DNA of 30,243 nt from JBOHRN01 sp050732775 (GCA_050732775.1 JBOHRN010000047.1:1-30243); one strand, 5' to 3'; positions 14,796-22,010 are shown, numbered from the stretch's first letter. Notes: generated by a model not told the origin, from the sequence alone. Numbers and translations are program-made.

Positions 14796-16075
14796 GCCGT
14801 CCGCACCCACCTCCAAATCTCACCCAGCGACGGCCGCTTACCCGCGCTCAGGATACCGATACGGTACACCTTGCCCGCCACCCAGCCCATCCCGGCCACT
14901 CCGGCCGCCAGCACCAGCAGCGAGCCTATCACCTCGGCCGGTTGCTCCGCCCCAGCCCCCATCCGCATCGGCATGACCAGCGGCGAGGTAAAGGGTATCC
15001 AACCTAATACCGTGGCCAGGGTGCCCTCCGGGTTCGAGATGATGGCCGGCTGGGCCAGCAGGGGAACCATGAGCGGGGCCAGTAGCGGAAAGGTGAAGCG
15101 CTGGGCGTCCTCGGCACTCTCGGCCGCCGCTCCCGCGGCCGCGAAGAGGGCGGCGTACAGGAAGAATCCGAGCAGGCCGTACACGGTTACCGATACCGCC
15201 ATCCAGGGCGACACCCCCAGAGTGAGTTGGTCGAGCGCGCCGGGTGGGATGCCCACCCGCTCTCCGATCCACCCCACCCTCCAGAGCAAGAGCCCGAAGC
15301 AGGCGCCCCAGATGGCGACCTGGAGGAGGGCCACCAGCCCCACCCCCATGACCTTGCCCAGCATCAGCCCGGTGGGCCGGACCGACGACACCAGCACCTC
15401 GGCTATGCGGTTGGTCTTCTCTTCCTGCACGCTCTGCATCACCTGTACGCCGTACATCACGATCATGAAGTAGAGAAAGAACATCAGCACCAACGCCAGC
15501 AGCAGCCCGGTCACCGCCCCGCCGCCCTCCTCGCCTCCGGCCGTGACGCGCGCGGCCGCTAGCGGCACCGGCGCGAGCAGGGCCGACACCTCGGCCACCT
15601 CCAGCCCGGCTTCCCTCAGCCGCTCGCCTTGGACCACCTCGGAGATGACCCGGGCGAGCTGTTCCTGCCGGCCGAAATCGGTCACGCTCTTGGCCCGGTA
15701 ACCCACCCGTCCCCCTTGGAGCAAGTCGGGGGGAAGGTGCACCCAGCCATCTATCCCGCCCTCCAGCACCAGTTGGTTGAGGGAGTCGCGCGCCTCCCCA
15801 GCTGGGGTTCGTAAGTGGCGCAGCTCGAAGCGGTCGGCGCTCTCGCTCTCGGGCTCGCCACCGAGCGCCTCCACTACTTCGGCGCCGAGCTCGCCGGGCG
15901 CCTCGTCGACCACGGCTAGCAGCCGGTCTTCGCCCCGCTCGGTGACTTCCAGGATAATCGGCACCAGAAAGACCGCCAACAGAAAGAGGGGGGTGAGGAT
16001 GGTGCTCAGCACGAACGCCTTGGAGCGTACCCGTGCCACCACCTCGCGCTGGAGGATAACCTTGAACCCGGACAC
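14792..16075 (-). CDS. ABC-2 type transporter permease (NatB-like)
   Basis: A 427-residue membrane protein in the usual ABC-2 (NatB/YhaP) layout. One N-terminal helix (about 18-42, AFVLSTILTPLFLLAVFLVP) is followed by a large extracytoplasmic domain of ~150 residues. A C-terminal group of about five helices contains QSVQEEKTNRIAEVLVSSVRPTGLMLGKVMGVG, the ABC-2 signature that contacts the ATPase. FTFPLLAPLMVPLLAQP and WIPFTSPLVMPMRM are also typical. It would pair with the ATPase just upstream. The start is GTG 16075, one base after the ATPase stop; a longer ATG start would run through the ATPase gene. The substrate is unknown; in NatAB it is Na+. Confidence 0.88.
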   Translation of the reverse strand: MSGFKVILQREVVARVRSKAFVLSTILTPLFLLAVFLVPIILEVTERGEDRLLAVVDEAPGELGAEVVEALGGEPESESADRFELRHLRTPAGEARDSLNQLVLEGGIDGWVHLPPDLLQGGRVGYRAKSVTDFGRQEQLARVISEVVQGERLREAGLEVAEVSALLAPVPLAAARVTAGGEEGGGAVTGLLLALVLMFFLYFMIVMYGVQVMQSVQEEKTNRIAEVLVSSVRPTGLMLGKVMGVGLVALLQVAIWGACFGLLLWRVGWIGERVGIPPGALDQLTLGVSPWMAVSVTVYGLLGFFLYAALFAAAGAAAESAEDAQRFTFPLLAPLMVPLLAQPAIISNPEGTLATVLGWIPFTSPLVMPMRMGAGAEQPAEVIGSLLVLAAGVAGMGWVAGKVYRIGILSAGKRPSLGEIWRWVRTA

Positions 16076-16076
16076 C

Positions 16077-17024
16077 TTACGGCTCCGGTTGGCGGTGGGC
16101 GGCGCGCGCGTCCCCCACCCGCGCGACAAAGATTTCGTGCAGAGACGGCTCGACGCGCTCGAAACGTACTAGCGGTTGGTCCACCCGGTTGAGCCGCTCC
16201 AGCACCACCCGGGGGTCGATCCCGTCGGCCAGTTCGGCCTCCCACACCCCGCGCCGCTCTCCCGCCGAGGCGAAGAGCGCTGGGTCGGCCATTACCCCTG
16301 CCGACTCCTGGGAGGGGTGCAGAAACTCGACGCGGTAGCTCCGGTCCGCCGCCGACCGGCGTAGCTCCCGCACCTCCCCCTCGAGCACCCGCTCTCCCCC
16401 CGCGATAATGCAGATGCGGTCGCAGATACGCTCGGCCTGCTCCATCACGTGGGTGCTGAAAAGGACCGTGCGCCCGGCCGCGCGCGCCGCCTCGATGGTG
16501 TCCCGAATCACGCCCTGGTTGACCGGGTCGAGCCCCGAGAACGGCTCGTCCAGGATAAGGAGTTCCGGTTCGTGCAGCACCGTGGCGATGAACTGGACCT
16601 TCTGCTGCATTCCTTTGGACAGCGTCTCCACCTTCTGGCCGCGCCACTCCGCCAGCCCCATCCTGTCCAACCAACCGTCCGCCTTGCGAACCGCCTCGGG
16701 CTTGGACTCCCCCTTGAGCCGGGCGAAGAAGACGATGGTGTCGATCACCTTCATCTTCTTGTACAACCCCCGCTCCTCGGGCAGGTAACCGACCCGGCTG
16801 AGCACGCCTCGGTCGCGGGCCGGGTCGGTCCCCAGCAACCAGACCGAACCGGCGTCGCGGGCCAGGATGTCCATCAGCATGCGGAGCGTAGTGGTCTTGC
16901 CCGCCCCGTTGGGGCCCAGGACGCCGTACACACTACCCGCGGGCACCGCCAGCGAGAGCTCCCGTACCGCGGTGTGGCCCGCGTACCTCTTGGTGAGTCC
17001 CTCGACCCGGACCGCCGGGTTCAT
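16077..17024 (-). CDS. ABC transporter ATP-binding protein (NatA-like)
   Basis: A 315-residue ABC ATPase. Walker A is GPNGAGKTT (37-45), with a Q-loop region around YLPEERGLYKKM. The signature is LSKGMQQKVQ (135-144), Walker B is LLILDEPFSGLDP (155-167), and the switch His is in STHVMEQ. A ~90-residue C-terminal extension, typical of ABC-2 exporters, ends SLHEIFVARV. All catalytic residues are intact. The YLPEERGLY and KGMQQKVQF wording is characteristic of NatA/YhaQ-type subunits. It starts 7 nt after the small metal-binding gene and ends just before the permease, making a three-gene operon. Confidence 0.92.
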   Translation of the reverse strand: MNPAVRVEGLTKRYAGHTAVRELSLAVPAGSVYGVLGPNGAGKTTTLRMLMDILARDAGSVWLLGTDPARDRGVLSRVGYLPEERGLYKKMKVIDTIVFFARLKGESKPEAVRKADGWLDRMGLAEWRGQKVETLSKGMQQKVQFIATVLHEPELLILDEPFSGLDPVNQGVIRDTIEAARAAGRTVLFSTHVMEQAERICDRICIIAGGERVLEGEVRELRRSAADRSYRVEFLHPSQESAGVMADPALFASAGERRGVWEAELADGIDPRVVLERLNRVDQPLVRFERVEPSLHEIFVARVGDARAAHRQPEP

Positions 17025-17031
17025 GGGCCGG

Positions 17032-17256
17032 TCAGCCCTCCAGCTCGGCTTCGTACCCGGCCTCTCGCACGCTCAGGATCAGCCGGCCGGTATCCACCGA
17101 GTCGTCGTGCAGGACCTCGGCCCTGCCCGGCTCTAGCGTAACCTTGGTCGAGCGCACCCCCGCGGTCCTTGCTAGCGCCTCCTCCACCGCCTCGCGGCAG
17201 TGGTTGCACGTCATCCCCTCGACTCGGAGCGAGGTGGTCTTCATGGTAACCGTCAT
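17032..17256 (-). CDS. Heavy-metal-associated (CopZ-like) domain protein
   Basis: A 74-residue single ferredoxin-like HMA domain with the metal motif GMTCNHC (Cys17 and Cys20), VEEALARTAGV and the closing VREAGYEAEL. Such proteins ferry Cu(I) or related soft metals to ATPases or bind them for detoxification. It may start at ATG 17256 or at the internal ATG 17244; neither has a clear Shine-Dalgarno. It is first in an operon with the ABC-2 ATPase and permease rather than with a P-type ATPase, which is unusual. A metal-handling role for that exporter is only a suggestion from position. Confidence 0.87.
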   Translation of the reverse strand: MTVTMKTTSLRVEGMTCNHCREAVEEALARTAGVRSTKVTLEPGRAEVLHDDSVDTGRLILSVREAGYEAELEG

Positions 17257-17320
17257 GATTTTCGCAAACTGTTTAAGGGCGGGTGAATGTAAGCCCGGCT
17301 CCCGCGCGCGCCACCCCCGC

Positions 17321-17350
17321 TTGACCAGCGCACCGGATCAGCGCTAGCTT
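17321..17350 (+). promoter_or_regulatory. Predicted upp promoter
   Basis: TTGACC (17321-17326), an 18-bp spacer and TAGCTT (17345-17350) followed by G. The predicted start is near 17357, with a GGAG ribosome-binding site 6 nt before the GTG start at 17377. Confidence 0.55.
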
Positions 17351-17376
17351 GGCGCACTCTTCAGCCGGAGCACGCC

Positions 17377-18015
17377 GTGTCCGACTTTCCCAACCTGACC
17401 GTGATCGATCACCCCCTGGTCGGGCATAAACTCACCCAACTGCGGCGCAAAGAGACCTCTAAGAAGAAGTTCAAAGAGCTGGTTGACGAAATCGCCATGC
17501 TGATGGCTTACGAAGCCACCCAGGACCTCCCCACCGAGAGCGTCGAGATCGAGACCCCCCTGGAGCGCACCACCGAAACCATCCTGGCGGGAAAGAAGCT
17601 CACCATCGTGCCCATCCTGCGCGCCGGGCTCGGCATGGTCGACGGCGTGGCCCGGCTGGTGCCCTCGGCCCGTGTCGGCCACGTGGGGCTCTACCGCGAC
17701 GAAGAGACCCTGGAACCGGTCCACTACTTTTTCAAGATTCCGCCGCACCCGGAGCAGCGAGACTTCCTTATTGTGGACCCCATGCTCGCCACCGGCGGTT
17801 CCGCCGCCGCGGCCGCCGGTTCGCTCAAGGAGCGGGGCGCCGTGCGCGTCCGCTTCATGTGCCTGGTGGCCGCCCCCGAGGGGGTACGCCGCATGCTCGA
17901 CGAACACCCAGACGTGCGCGTCTTTGCCGCCGCCCTGGACCGCGAGCTAGACCGGAACGGCTTTATCCGCCCCGGCCTGGGCGACGCGGGCGACCGCCTC
18001 TTCGGGACCAAGTGA
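17377..18015 (+). CDS. upp: Uracil phosphoribosyltransferase
   Basis: A 212-residue salvage enzyme that makes UMP from uracil and PRPP. The N-terminal VIDHPLVGHKLTQLRRKETS, the ILRAGLGMVDG loop and the PRPP-binding DPMLATGGS (134-142) are all diagnostic. The uracil-site segment near the C-terminus reads DRELDRNGFIRPGLGDAGDRLFGT. It starts at GTG 17377, with GGAG at good spacing. It has its own promoter, is divergent from the HMA-ABC operon and is monocistronic. Its product is the same UMP that the pyr operon makes de novo. Confidence 0.97.
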   Translation: MSDFPNLTVIDHPLVGHKLTQLRRKETSKKKFKELVDEIAMLMAYEATQDLPTESVEIETPLERTTETILAGKKLTIVPILRAGLGMVDGVARLVPSARVGHVGLYRDEETLEPVHYFFKIPPHPEQRDFLIVDPMLATGGSAAAAAGSLKERGAVRVRFMCLVAAPEGVRRMLDEHPDVRVFAAALDRELDRNGFIRPGLGDAGDRLFGTK

Positions 18016-18017
18016 GT

Positions 18018-18041
18018 CCACGGCTTGGTGAATGACCGTGG
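18018..18041 (+). terminator. Hairpin after upp
   Basis: CCACGG (18018-18023), a 12-nt loop and CCGTGG (18036-18041) give a 6-bp perfect stem immediately after the upp stop and directly before the -35 element of the tRNA promoter. The T-tract is only two bases, so termination is probable by position but weak by sequence. Confidence 0.35.
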
Positions 18042-18071
18042 TTGACGGGAGCGGCTCCTTTGGGGTAGATT
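18042..18071 (+). promoter_or_regulatory. Predicted tRNA promoter
   Basis: TTGACG (18042-18047), an 18-bp spacer and TAGATT (18066-18071) followed by G. Transcription would start near 18079, about 40 nt before the mature tRNA 5' end. Confidence 0.6.
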
Positions 18072-18120
18072 GGCTGTCGTGACGGTCGTCCTCCGGCTAG
18101 CTTTCGCCGCGCGGCCGCCC

Positions 18121-18194
18121 GGGCCCATAGCTCAGCCGGTTAGAGCAGCCCGCTCATAACGGGTCGGTCCCAGGTTCGAGTCCTGGTGGGCCCA
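18121..18194 (+). tRNA. tRNA with CAU anticodon, best read as tRNA-Ile(CAU, lysidine type)
   Basis: A complete 74-nt cloverleaf. The acceptor arm is GGGCCCA/TGGGCCC and the D stem GCTC/GAGC. The anticodon stem is GCCCG/CGGGT with loop CTCATAA (anticodon 18155-18157). The variable loop has 5 nt and the T stem is CCAGG/CCTGG. The discriminator is A18194. CCA is not encoded and must be added. A normal G1-C72 pair excludes initiator tRNA. The C4-G69 and C5-G68 pairs and the close likeness of the anticodon arm to bacterial tRNA-Ile2 favour the TilS-modified isoleucine tRNA that reads AUA. Elongator tRNA-Met remains possible. Confidence 0.85.
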
Positions 18195-18248
18195 CTTACG
18201 ATTACCTTGCCCGCGTTGGATGGTCCCTCAAGCCCCAATCCCATCCGA

Positions 18249-18277
18249 TTGACTCCCGGGCCGGCGTCTGCTAATAA
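18249..18277 (+). promoter_or_regulatory. Predicted promoter of the DEAD-like/cold-shock fusion gene
   Basis: TTGACT (18249-18254), a 17-bp spacer and TAATAA (18272-18277). The -10 ends only 3 bp before the ATG at 18281, so the transcript would begin at or just after that codon. Either the mRNA is leaderless or a later start (TTG 18287, GTG 18290) is used. Confidence 0.45.
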
Positions 18278-18280
18278 TTA

Positions 18281-19330
18281 ATGCCGTTGGTGGAGAACCC
18301 GCCGCGACTCTTTTTTTCGCTCTACTACTCGGATGTTGCCTTGGATACGCTTAATTGGATCGTAGTTCTGGTACTGGCGGCCGTGCTGGCGGCCGCCTGG
18401 TGGATCACGTCCCGCAAGCGGGCTAGCGCTGGAAGGGCCGCCCCGCCCGGACCGGACCGGACCGGGGCGCTAGCCGCCCCTGGCTTTGACGCTCTGGTCT
18501 CGTCGGAGCCACTCGCGCGGGCCGTGGCCGAGCGCGGATGGAATGAGCCGACGCCGGTTCAGCGGGCCTTCATCCCCGTGGTCAAGCGCGGTGTAGACGC
18601 CGTGGCCGTGGCGCCCGAAGGCAGCGGCCGGTCAGCCGCCTACCTGCTGCCGGCGCTGGAGGGGCGGCTGGAGCGAGAAGGGTTCCATACCCTGGTGATC
18701 TGCCCGGAGGCGGAGAGGGTGCGCCAGGTGGCGGCCGAGGCGCGGGCTCTGCTGGCGGGCCATTCGGAGCTGTGGGTGGGAGCGCTCACGGGCGCGTCTC
18801 CTGACAAGGAGCGGCGCAACCTGCGGGCGGGCTTTGACGTGCTGGTGACAACCACCGACCGGCTGGCCGCGCACCTGAAGGAGGCCAACGTGCGGCTTGT
18901 AGAGGTTGAGGTGGCGGTCCTGGACGGCGCCGACCGCATGCTCGCGAGCGGCGGGCCGGGCGAGTTGGAGGAGCTGTTCGGGGCGTTACCGGTCGGCCGC
19001 CAGACGCTGCTCACGGCCGAGGTCGCGGACGACCGGCTGCGCGACTTCGCCGCCCGGGTGGCGAATGACCCCGAGTGGGTAGAGCCCTCTCTTTCTCCGG
19101 CCGCCGCTCCGCTACCGGCCGGCGGTACGGTAGAGGGTACGGTGCGCTGGTTCAACAACTCCAAGGGTTTCGGCTTCATCAGCCAGAACGGTAGCGGGGA
19201 GGACGTGTTTGTCCACTATTCGTCGATCGTGGGTGAGGGGTTCCGCTCGCTGGAGGAGGGCGAGCGGGTCCGTTTCCGCAGGGTGGAGGCGCCTCGTGGT
19301 CCCGAGGCCGAAGAGGTAATCCGTTTGTAG
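18281..19330 (+). CDS. Membrane-anchored degenerate DEAD-box domain fused to a cold-shock domain
   Basis: A 349-residue protein in three parts. Residues ~25-43 are a hydrophobic helix (WIVVLVLAAVLAAAWWI) followed by positive charges, giving an N-out or signal-anchor topology with the rest probably cytoplasmic. Residues ~68-265 match the first RecA lobe of DEAD-box helicases: a Q-motif (GWNEPTPVQRAFIP) is present. Motif I, however, reads APEGSGRS instead of the usual GxGKT, motif II reads DGAD (215-218) and motif III reads TAE. The second helicase lobe is missing. Residues 283-349 are a full cold-shock domain with RNP1 (KGFGFI) and RNP2 (VFVHY). It is probably an ATPase-dead, RNA-binding membrane protein; its role is unknown. 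Confidence 0.85.
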   Translation: MPLVENPPRLFFSLYYSDVALDTLNWIVVLVLAAVLAAAWWITSRKRASAGRAAPPGPDRTGALAAPGFDALVSSEPLARAVAERGWNEPTPVQRAFIPVVKRGVDAVAVAPEGSGRSAAYLLPALEGRLEREGFHTLVICPEAERVRQVAAEARALLAGHSELWVGALTGASPDKERRNLRAGFDVLVTTTDRLAAHLKEANVRLVEVEVAVLDGADRMLASGGPGELEELFGALPVGRQTLLTAEVADDRLRDFAARVANDPEWVEPSLSPAAAPLPAGGTVEGTVRWFNNSKGFGFISQNGSGEDVFVHYSSIVGEGFRSLEEGERVRFRRVEAPRGPEAEEVIRL

Positions 19331-19340
19331 AAAGATTGGC

Positions 19341-19592
19341 ATGAGCGAGCTGATCCACGAATTCGAGCCGCGGGTAGAGACCACCGGCGTACGTTACGCG
19401 GCGCGGGTGTACGCCCGGGAGCGGGAGGATGGAAGGTGGGAGGGGTGGCTCGAGTTTCACCCCACCGAGGGGGAAACGCCCGTGTTACGGACCGCAGCCG
19501 AGACCTCGCAACTGACGCGCGAAGAGCTGGAGGAGTGGGCCGCGGGGATAGAACCGGTGTACCTGGAAGGCGCTCTGGAGCGGGCCCGGTAA
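19341..19592 (+). CDS. Small acidic protein of unknown function
   Basis: An 83-residue soluble protein that starts with ATG 10 nt after the cold-shock fusion, preceded by a purine-rich AGAAAG. The readable pattern is VRYAARVYAREREDGRWEGWLEFHP, then PVLRTAAETSQLTREELEEWAAGIEPVYLEGALERA. It resembles small alpha/beta proteins with no assigned function. There is no membrane segment or cysteine. Codon use matches the neighbours, and the likely co-transcription with the fusion gene suggests a related job. It ends in TAA directly abutting the stop of the convergent histidine kinase gene. Confidence 0.7.
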   Translation: MSELIHEFEPRVETTGVRYAARVYAREREDGRWEGWLEFHPTEGETPVLRTAAETSQLTREELEEWAAGIEPVYLEGALERAR

Positions 19593-21869
19593 CTACTCCG
19601 CCGGCTTTTCTTCCACCTCTCTGGCGCGGGACTCGATCAGGGCCGCCACCTCGGCCAGGTCGAAGGGCTTGATGACTATGGGAACGTTGGGGCTAGAGAG
19701 GAGCCGGGCCGCGTCGGGGCTGGCGGCGTCGCCGGTGATGAGGATCAGCCGCCGCTCCAAGCCGCCGCCCTTTCGGCTCAACGCCTCTAGCAGCTCTTCT
19801 CCTCCCAGGCCCGGCATACGCAGGTCGGCGACGATTACGTCCGGGGTCTGCTCGGAGATCTTTTGCAGGGCCTCGGTTCCGTCGGCGGCCTCGGCCACCT
19901 GGTGGCCGCGGCGGACAAGGTAACGGCGCAGGGCGCTGCGTATCGCCCCTTCGTCGTCTACCACCAGGACGTTCAGGACGCTCGCAGGTGGCTTGGGGGC
20001 CGCGGCTTTCTCTCTGTCGTTCGGGGTTGCTTTGAACTTGGCTTGGGGAAAACGCACGGTGAAGGTGGTTCCCCGTCCGGGCCGGGAGTCCACCCGGATC
20101 CTCCCTCCGTGCTCGACCACTATTCCGTGCACCAAGCTGAGCCCCAGGCCCGTGCCCTCGCCCGGCGGCTTGGTGGTCCAGAAGGGGTCAAAGATGCGGT
20201 CCAGGTGATCCGCCGGGATGCCGGTGCCGGAGTCTTTCACCGAGAGGGCCACCTCGCCCCCCTCCACCTGGGTGCTCACCGTTAGCCGCCGGGGCCTCCG
20301 CGCGTCGGTCATGGCCTGTTCCGCGTTCACCACCAGATTGAGAAGTACCTGCTCCATTTCGGCCCGGTCGCCTTCGATCATGGGAAGCTTATCCATCAGC
20401 TCCGCCTTTACCTCGATGTTGTGAGTATCGAGCGAGTAAGCTCGTACCCTGAGGGTGTGTTCCACCACCTCGCCCAGGTCTAGCGGAATCCGCTCTCCCC
20501 CCTCTTGTTGCGTGCTCCTCGCCACCAAGCGCAGGTCCGAGACAATCTTGGCCGCCCGTCCGGCTTCCCGCTGGATAACCTCCAGCGCCTCGCGGTCTTC
20601 CGGGTCGTGCTTCTTTTCTTGCTGCATGAGCTGGGCAAAGCTCTTGATGGCGGTGAGGGGGTTGTTGAGTTCATGGGCCACCCCGCCCAGTAAGGTGCCC
20701 AACGAGGCCAGCCGTTCGGTGCGCTTTAGCTGGCGCTCCCGCTCTATCTCTTCACCCGCGTCGCGTCCGATGGAGAGGAAGAGTTCCCGGCCTTGGGCGT
20801 CGCTCACCCGGCCCATGATGAGCTTTACGGTGATTACCCTTCCATCGCTCCGGAGCCGTCGCACCCTGCCCGACCAGCCACCCGTTTCGCTGGTAACGCG
20901 CTGGATTTCGTCGAGCTCCAGCCGGGCGCTCTGGTCGGGGAGAAAAGCCGCCACGCCTTCCTCTGGAGGACGCCCCGGCGGGTGCCCGAGTAGCTCGGAG
21001 TGGGCCGCGTTCGAGTATACTGAACGGCCCTCCGGATCGGTTATGAGTACGGCTTCTTCCAAAGATTCCAGGGCGGCGGCCAGCAGCAGGACGCGCTCTT
21101 CGCGGCTCTTCTCGGTGGTTATGTCGCGGACCAGCCCGTACACCCCGCTGACCTCACCCCGCTCGCGCTCTACCGTTGCGCACGCCTGTACCAGCCGGGG
21201 TTCGCCCGAGGGGGGGATTACCTTCATCTCCACTTCCACCGTGTTGAGCTCGCCCGAGCGGAGGAGCTGAAATAGGCGCAGCGCGGTCTCGGCGTCCTTG
21301 CGGTCTAGAAAGTCGGGTGCGAAGCTCCCCAGCAGCTCGTGCTGCCGGCGTCCGAAAACCCTCTCGGCGGCGGGGTTGGCCTCCGTGAACCTGCCCCGGC
21401 CGTCGAGCGAAAAGATGCCGTAGGGAGAAGTCTCCACCAGCCGGCGGTAGTGGAGCTCGGCCGCGACCAGCTTCTGCTCGGCCCGCTTGCGCTCGGTGAT
21501 GTCGGTGAGGCCGCCCAGCGTGCCCACCACGGCCCCGTCGCCGCCCAGCAGGGGGGTGCCGTACACCTCGATCCATACGGTGGTGCCGTTCTTGTGCTTC
21601 ATGGGGAGTTCGTACCGCTCCGAGACGCCCCGCTTGCGCCTCTCGATCCTCTCCCCAACCAGTTTTTTGTCTCCCGAGGAGGGGAATAGCTGGTACGCGA
21701 GCCGGCCCACCACCTCGTCCGGGGCGTAACCCAGAACTTCCTCCAGCCGGGCGCTGGCGTACACGATCACGTCTTCCAGGTCTGTCACCAGGACGGCCTC
21801 GGCCAAGTGGTTCAACACCGCCCGGAGGTCGATTCCGGCGTCTCGCGAGGGGGTTTCGGATCCGTCCAT
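19593..21869 (-). CDS. Soluble hybrid histidine kinase (three PAS, HisKA, HATPase_c, receiver)
   Basis: A 758-residue cytoplasmic kinase with no membrane segment. Three PAS domains lie at about 16-130, 138-255 and 263-375 (GRLTDITERKRAE-like and GLVRDITTEKSREE linkers). A HisKA domain carries phospho-acceptor His399 in GGVAHELNNPLTAI, and the ATPase domain shows the N-box LLNLVVNAEQAM, DSGTGIP and GTGLGLSLV. A C-terminal receiver carries Asp682 in IVADLRMPG and Lys734 in VIKPF. The HELNNPL wording is typical of NtrB-like kinases. I start it at ATG 21869, which has GGAG 6 nt ahead; an in-frame ATG 12 nt upstream (21881) lacks one. It is divergent from phoB. The signal is unknown. Confidence 0.92.
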   Translation of the reverse strand: MDGSETPSRDAGIDLRAVLNHLAEAVLVTDLEDVIVYASARLEEVLGYAPDEVVGRLAYQLFPSSGDKKLVGERIERRKRGVSERYELPMKHKNGTTVWIEVYGTPLLGGDGAVVGTLGGLTDITERKRAEQKLVAAELHYRRLVETSPYGIFSLDGRGRFTEANPAAERVFGRRQHELLGSFAPDFLDRKDAETALRLFQLLRSGELNTVEVEMKVIPPSGEPRLVQACATVERERGEVSGVYGLVRDITTEKSREERVLLLAAALESLEEAVLITDPEGRSVYSNAAHSELLGHPPGRPPEEGVAAFLPDQSARLELDEIQRVTSETGGWSGRVRRLRSDGRVITVKLIMGRVSDAQGRELFLSIGRDAGEEIERERQLKRTERLASLGTLLGGVAHELNNPLTAIKSFAQLMQQEKKHDPEDREALEVIQREAGRAAKIVSDLRLVARSTQQEGGERIPLDLGEVVEHTLRVRAYSLDTHNIEVKAELMDKLPMIEGDRAEMEQVLLNLVVNAEQAMTDARRPRRLTVSTQVEGGEVALSVKDSGTGIPADHLDRIFDPFWTTKPPGEGTGLGLSLVHGIVVEHGGRIRVDSRPGRGTTFTVRFPQAKFKATPNDREKAAAPKPPASVLNVLVVDDEGAIRSALRRYLVRRGHQVAEAADGTEALQKISEQTPDVIVADLRMPGLGGEELLEALSRKGGGLERRLILITGDAASPDAARLLSSPNVPIVIKPFDLAEVAALIESRAREVEEKPAE

Positions 21870-21904
21870 CCCGTACTCCATTGAGGGGGCGCTGGCGAAA
21901 GGGT

Positions 21905-21934
21905 AAGGTACGGAAGCGGGCGGGGGCAGGGCAA
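21905..21934 (-). promoter_or_regulatory. Predicted promoter of the hybrid kinase gene
   Basis: On the minus strand, TTGCCC (21934-21929), an 18-bp spacer and TACCTT (21910-21905). The leader to ATG 21869 is about 30 nt. The Pho-box-like repeats at 21956-21995 lie just upstream, so the kinase could share that control. Confidence 0.45.
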
Positions 21935-21955
21935 TCCGGCCTCTCCGGCGGCCGC

Positions 21956-22010
21956 GTTACCGAACCGGTACCGCTTCGTGACGGCGGGGGGATGGGCAGC
22001 GGGTGGATTG
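21956..22010 (+). promoter_or_regulatory. Pho-box-like direct repeats and -10 of the phoBR promoter
   Basis: GTTACCG (21956), GGTACCG (21967) and GTGACGG (21978) follow one another at exactly 11-bp steps, each separated by 4 bp, with a weaker fourth in phase, GGGATGG (21989). Eight bp later a TGGATT -10 candidate (22004-22009) precedes ATG 22048. OmpR/PhoB proteins bind 7-bp repeats at 11-bp pitch in place of a -35 element, which this arrangement fits. Binding is inferred, and PhoB autoregulation is known in the family. Confidence 0.6.

Noticed and set aside
18121..18194. Initiator tRNA-fMet
   Set aside because: The first pair is a normal G-C and the anticodon stem lacks the three consecutive G-C pairs in initiator arrangement next to the loop.
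18218..18246. GGATGG/CCATCC hairpin after the tRNA as a terminator
   Set aside because: 6-bp stem with a 17-nt loop and no T-tract; too weak to annotate.
18281..19330. Active DEAD-box RNA helicase
   Set aside because: The Walker A Lys and motif II Glu are replaced and the second helicase lobe is absent, so helicase activity is not supported.
21966..21973. CGGTACCG palindrome in the phoB upstream region as an inverted-repeat operator
   Set aside because: It is a by-product of one repeat unit. The 11-bp direct-repeat phase explains the whole region and recurs at three other promoters; the palindrome does not.
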